Assembly: GCA_016190465.1 (NCBI GenBank)
Contig: JACPQP010000074.1
Span: 1-7,594, forward strand
Reading direction: 5' to 3'
DNA from: Chloroflexota bacterium
Lineage (GTDB): Bacteria; Chloroflexota; UBA6077; FW602-bin22; JACPQP01
DNA: 7,594 bases
This document shows, one piece after another, positions 6,121-7,594 of the stretch. Under the pieces are notes generated by a model. The model saw only the letters and a list, made by a program, of their open reading frames with translations. It made no database searches and had not been told where the DNA came from. The position numbers and the translations under genes are program-made. The first letter of the stretch is position 1. Every line of letters starts with the position of its first letter.

Positions 6121-6139
6121 GGGTGCCAGGTGTCGGGGG
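6121..6139 (+). repeat. Partial copy of the short dispersed repeat in the purA leader
   Basis: GGGTGCCAGGTGTCGGGGG here matches the second half of the repeat at 120-139 and the TCAGGTGTCGGGG part after purA (7443-7455). It lies between the purA inverted repeat and the AAGGAG ribosome site. Confidence 0.5.
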
Positions 6140-6155
6140 ACAAAAGGAGCGTTTC

Positions 6156-7436
6156 ATGTCGGTTGTCGCCGTCGTCGGCGCCCAATGGGGCGACGAGGGA
6201 AAGGGAAGAATCGTCGACTTACTCGCCGCCGAGGCGGACCTCGTCGCTCGATCGCAAGGAGGGAGCAACGCCGGCCACACCGTCGTGAACGCTAGTGGCA
6301 CCTTCCGCCTCCATCTGGTGCCGTCAGGGATCTTTCATCCCCACGTGACCAACGTGATCGGCAACGGGGTCATGGTCGAGCCACAGCAGCTACTCGCCGA
6401 GTTGGACGAGCTGCACGCACACCACGTCTCCACCGATAGCCTGGTCGTCAGCGACCGAGCGCACGTCGTCATGCCCTATCACAAGCTGCTCGACCGGTTG
6501 GAGGAGGGGGCACGCGGGGCGAAGCAGGTAGGGACGACCGGGCGAGGGATCGGCCCGGCGGTGCAGGATAAGGTCGCCCGCTTCGGCATCCGGGTGGTCG
6601 ACCTGCTCGATCCGGCGGTCTTCCGGGAGAAGCTCCACGCCGTCCTCAGCCTGAAGAACCGGGTGCTCACTGGAGTCTACGGCGTCGAGCCACTGCGCGA
6701 GGAGGACATCGCCGAGGAATGCCTCGCCGCCGGAGCCCGCCTGGCACCGCGGGTTGGCGACACCGTCGCGCTGATGCAGCGCGCCGTCGCCGACGGGAAG
6801 CGCGTGCTCCTGGAGGGCGCGCAGGCGACGCTCCTCGACGTGGACTTCGGTACCTACCCGTTCGTCACGTCGTCGTCCCCGACGGTGGCCGGCGCCTGCG
6901 TCGGATTGGGCCTTCCACCGCAGTCGGTGACCGGCGCGATCGGTGTCTACAAAGCGTATCTCACTCGGGTGGGCTCAGGGCCGTTCCCGACGGAGCTGAA
7001 TGGCACGGTGGGCGATCGGCTGCGCGAGCGGGGCCAGGAGTACGGGACGACGACGGGCCGGCCGCGCCGGTGTGGCTGGTTCGATGCCACCCTCGCGCGC
7101 TACTCGGCCCGCTTGAACGGGTTCACGTCGATCGCGCTCACCAAGCTGGACGTGCTGGATGCCCTTCCCACGGTGAAGGTATGCACCGGCTACCGGCGGG
7201 GCCAGGCGAGGTGGGACGCCGTTCCGGCCGACGCGTCGATCCTGGCCGAATGCGAGCCGGTGTGGGAAGAGCTGCCCGGCTGGCAGACGCCGACAAGCGA
7301 CTGCCGGGCGTTCGAGGACCTCCCCCTGAACGCTCAGCGATACGTCGACCGGATCGCCGCACTGGTCGGCCTCCCGGTCGCTCTCGTCTCGGTCGGGTTC
7401 GCCCGGGAGCAGATCATCCAGATAGGGGTCGGGTGA
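6156..7436 (+). CDS. purA: Adenylosuccinate synthetase
   Basis: Cytoplasmic enzyme joining IMP and aspartate with GTP hydrolysis to give adenylosuccinate, the first committed step to AMP. The complete 426 residues match the family's usual length of about 430. Seen: WGDEGKG (11-17) with the catalytic Asp at 13; GGSNAGH (35-41) with the catalytic His at 41; IGNGVMVEP (68-76); GTTGRGIGP (126-134) for IMP; EGAQ (220-223); TRVGSGPFPTE (270-280); TTGRPRRCGWFD (299-310); TKLDVLD (329-335) for the guanine base. ATG 6156 has AAGGAG 6 nt upstream (6144-6149) and matches the usual N-terminus. A GTG at 6123 adds 11 residues with no support. It stands alone with its own promoter; no other pur genes are visible. 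Its TGA stop lies within a dispersed repeat, so the final GVG may come from that repeat. Confidence 0.98.
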   Translation: MSVVAVVGAQWGDEGKGRIVDLLAAEADLVARSQGGSNAGHTVVNASGTFRLHLVPSGIFHPHVTNVIGNGVMVEPQQLLAELDELHAHHVSTDSLVVSDRAHVVMPYHKLLDRLEEGARGAKQVGTTGRGIGPAVQDKVARFGIRVVDLLDPAVFREKLHAVLSLKNRVLTGVYGVEPLREEDIAEECLAAGARLAPRVGDTVALMQRAVADGKRVLLEGAQATLLDVDFGTYPFVTSSSPTVAGACVGLGLPPQSVTGAIGVYKAYLTRVGSGPFPTELNGTVGDRLRERGQEYGTTTGRPRRCGWFDATLARYSARLNGFTSIALTKLDVLDALPTVKVCTGYRRGQARWDAVPADASILAECEPVWEELPGWQTPTSDCRAFEDLPLNAQRYVDRIAALVGLPVALVSVGFAREQIIQIGVG

Positions 7437-7514
7437 CGGATGTCAGGTGTCGGGGTCGGGTGATGGGTGTCAGGATACCCATCACCCGACCCCGACACCT
7501 GACATCCGTCACCC
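7431..7514. terminator. Palindromic repeat after purA, possible terminator
   Basis: Two 17-nt units, GGGTGACGGATGTCAGG (7431-7447) and GGGTGATGGGTGTCAGG (7458-7474), differ at 2 positions and repeat the word seen at 120-136. Bases 7431-7468 pair perfectly with 7477-7514 around the 8-nt centre GTCAGGAT. A real palindrome here could end purA transcription, though there is no U-tract. Because the pairing continues into purA itself (see the fold-back entry), how much of it is natural is uncertain. Confidence 0.45.
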
Positions 7515-7594
7515 GACCCCTATCTGGATGATCTGCTCCCGGGCGAACCCGACCGAGACGAGAGCGACCGGGAGGCCGACCAGTGCGGCGATCC
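7509..7594 (-). pseudogene. Inverted duplicate of the purA 3' end (probable assembly artefact)
   Basis: Bases 7477-7594 are the exact reverse complement of 7351-7468 (118 of 118), up to the last base of the window. The minus strand of 7509-7594 therefore re-encodes the last 27 residues of PurA (from IAALVGLP to QIGVG) plus the stop. Identity with no change, an 8-nt centre and termination at the sequence edge point to a fold-back made during amplification or assembly rather than a second gene copy. Confidence 0.85.

Noticed and set aside
6123..6155. Upstream GTG start for purA
   Set aside because: It adds 11 residues from the dispersed repeat; ATG 6156 has the good ribosome site and the conserved N-terminus.
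5969..6301. N-terminal extension of the URO-D protein
   Set aside because: It would overlap the purA 5' coding end on the other strand and does not resemble the family, whose usual start matches ATG 5968 with AAGGAG upstream.
6719..7531. 270-residue plus-strand frame overlapping purA
   Set aside because: Out-of-frame shadow of purA, Arg-rich, extending into the fold-back.

Overview
The window looks like a chromosomal fragment, possibly a complete short contig, from a high-GC bacterium. Its genes have strongly G/C-ending codons, house-keeping content, and several classes of short GC-rich repeats, including a nucleotide-level 'GGGTGAYGGRTGYCAGG' family. A thermophile-leaning Chloroflexota (Thermomicrobia/Sphaerobacter-like) would fit the type of glucan phosphorylase, the orphan URO-D-family protein and the repeat-rich spacers. 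That placement is an inference, not something read directly. No mobile-element genes, CRISPR array, tRNA or rRNA were seen.

Layout, left to right. (1) 2-139 (+): the end of a TPR-repeat protein whose last codons lie in a dispersed repeat. (2) 148-293: a large imperfect inverted repeat between convergent genes. (3) 296-1345 (-): a NiCoT-type nickel/cobalt transporter carrying about 97 extra residues encoded by GC-rich hairpin repeats, inserted in frame between its two metal-site motifs. (4) 1346-1621: a spacer in which nothing was recognised. (5) 1622-4204 (-): a complete 860-residue alpha-glucan phosphorylase with a promoter upstream. (6) 4465-4806 (+): a divergently transcribed small protein of unknown function, with a near-perfect 40-nt palindrome inside its 5' coding region. 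(7) 4814-5968 (-): a URO-D-fold protein related to the corrinoid methyltransferases. (8) 6156-7436 (+): purA, adenylosuccinate synthetase, with an extended -10 promoter and a 10-bp inverted repeat over the start site. (9) 7437-7594: a perfect inverted copy of the preceding 118 bp, running to the last base.

The genes do not form one pathway: glycogen/maltodextrin breakdown (glgP), metal uptake, purine synthesis (purA) and an orphan URO-D protein. Only glgP and the transporter are co-directional, and their gap of about 276 bp makes a tight operon doubtful. The glgP/hypothetical and URO-D/purA pairs are divergent. The hypothetical/URO-D pair converges with 7 bp between stop codons.

The most notable signals are the way short repeats enter coding sequence (the transporter insert, the palindrome in the small ORF, the repeat at two stop codons) and the 118-bp fold-back at the right end. 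The fold-back is best explained as an assembly or amplification artefact seeded by a natural palindrome after purA. I did not find a convincing new multi-gene system.
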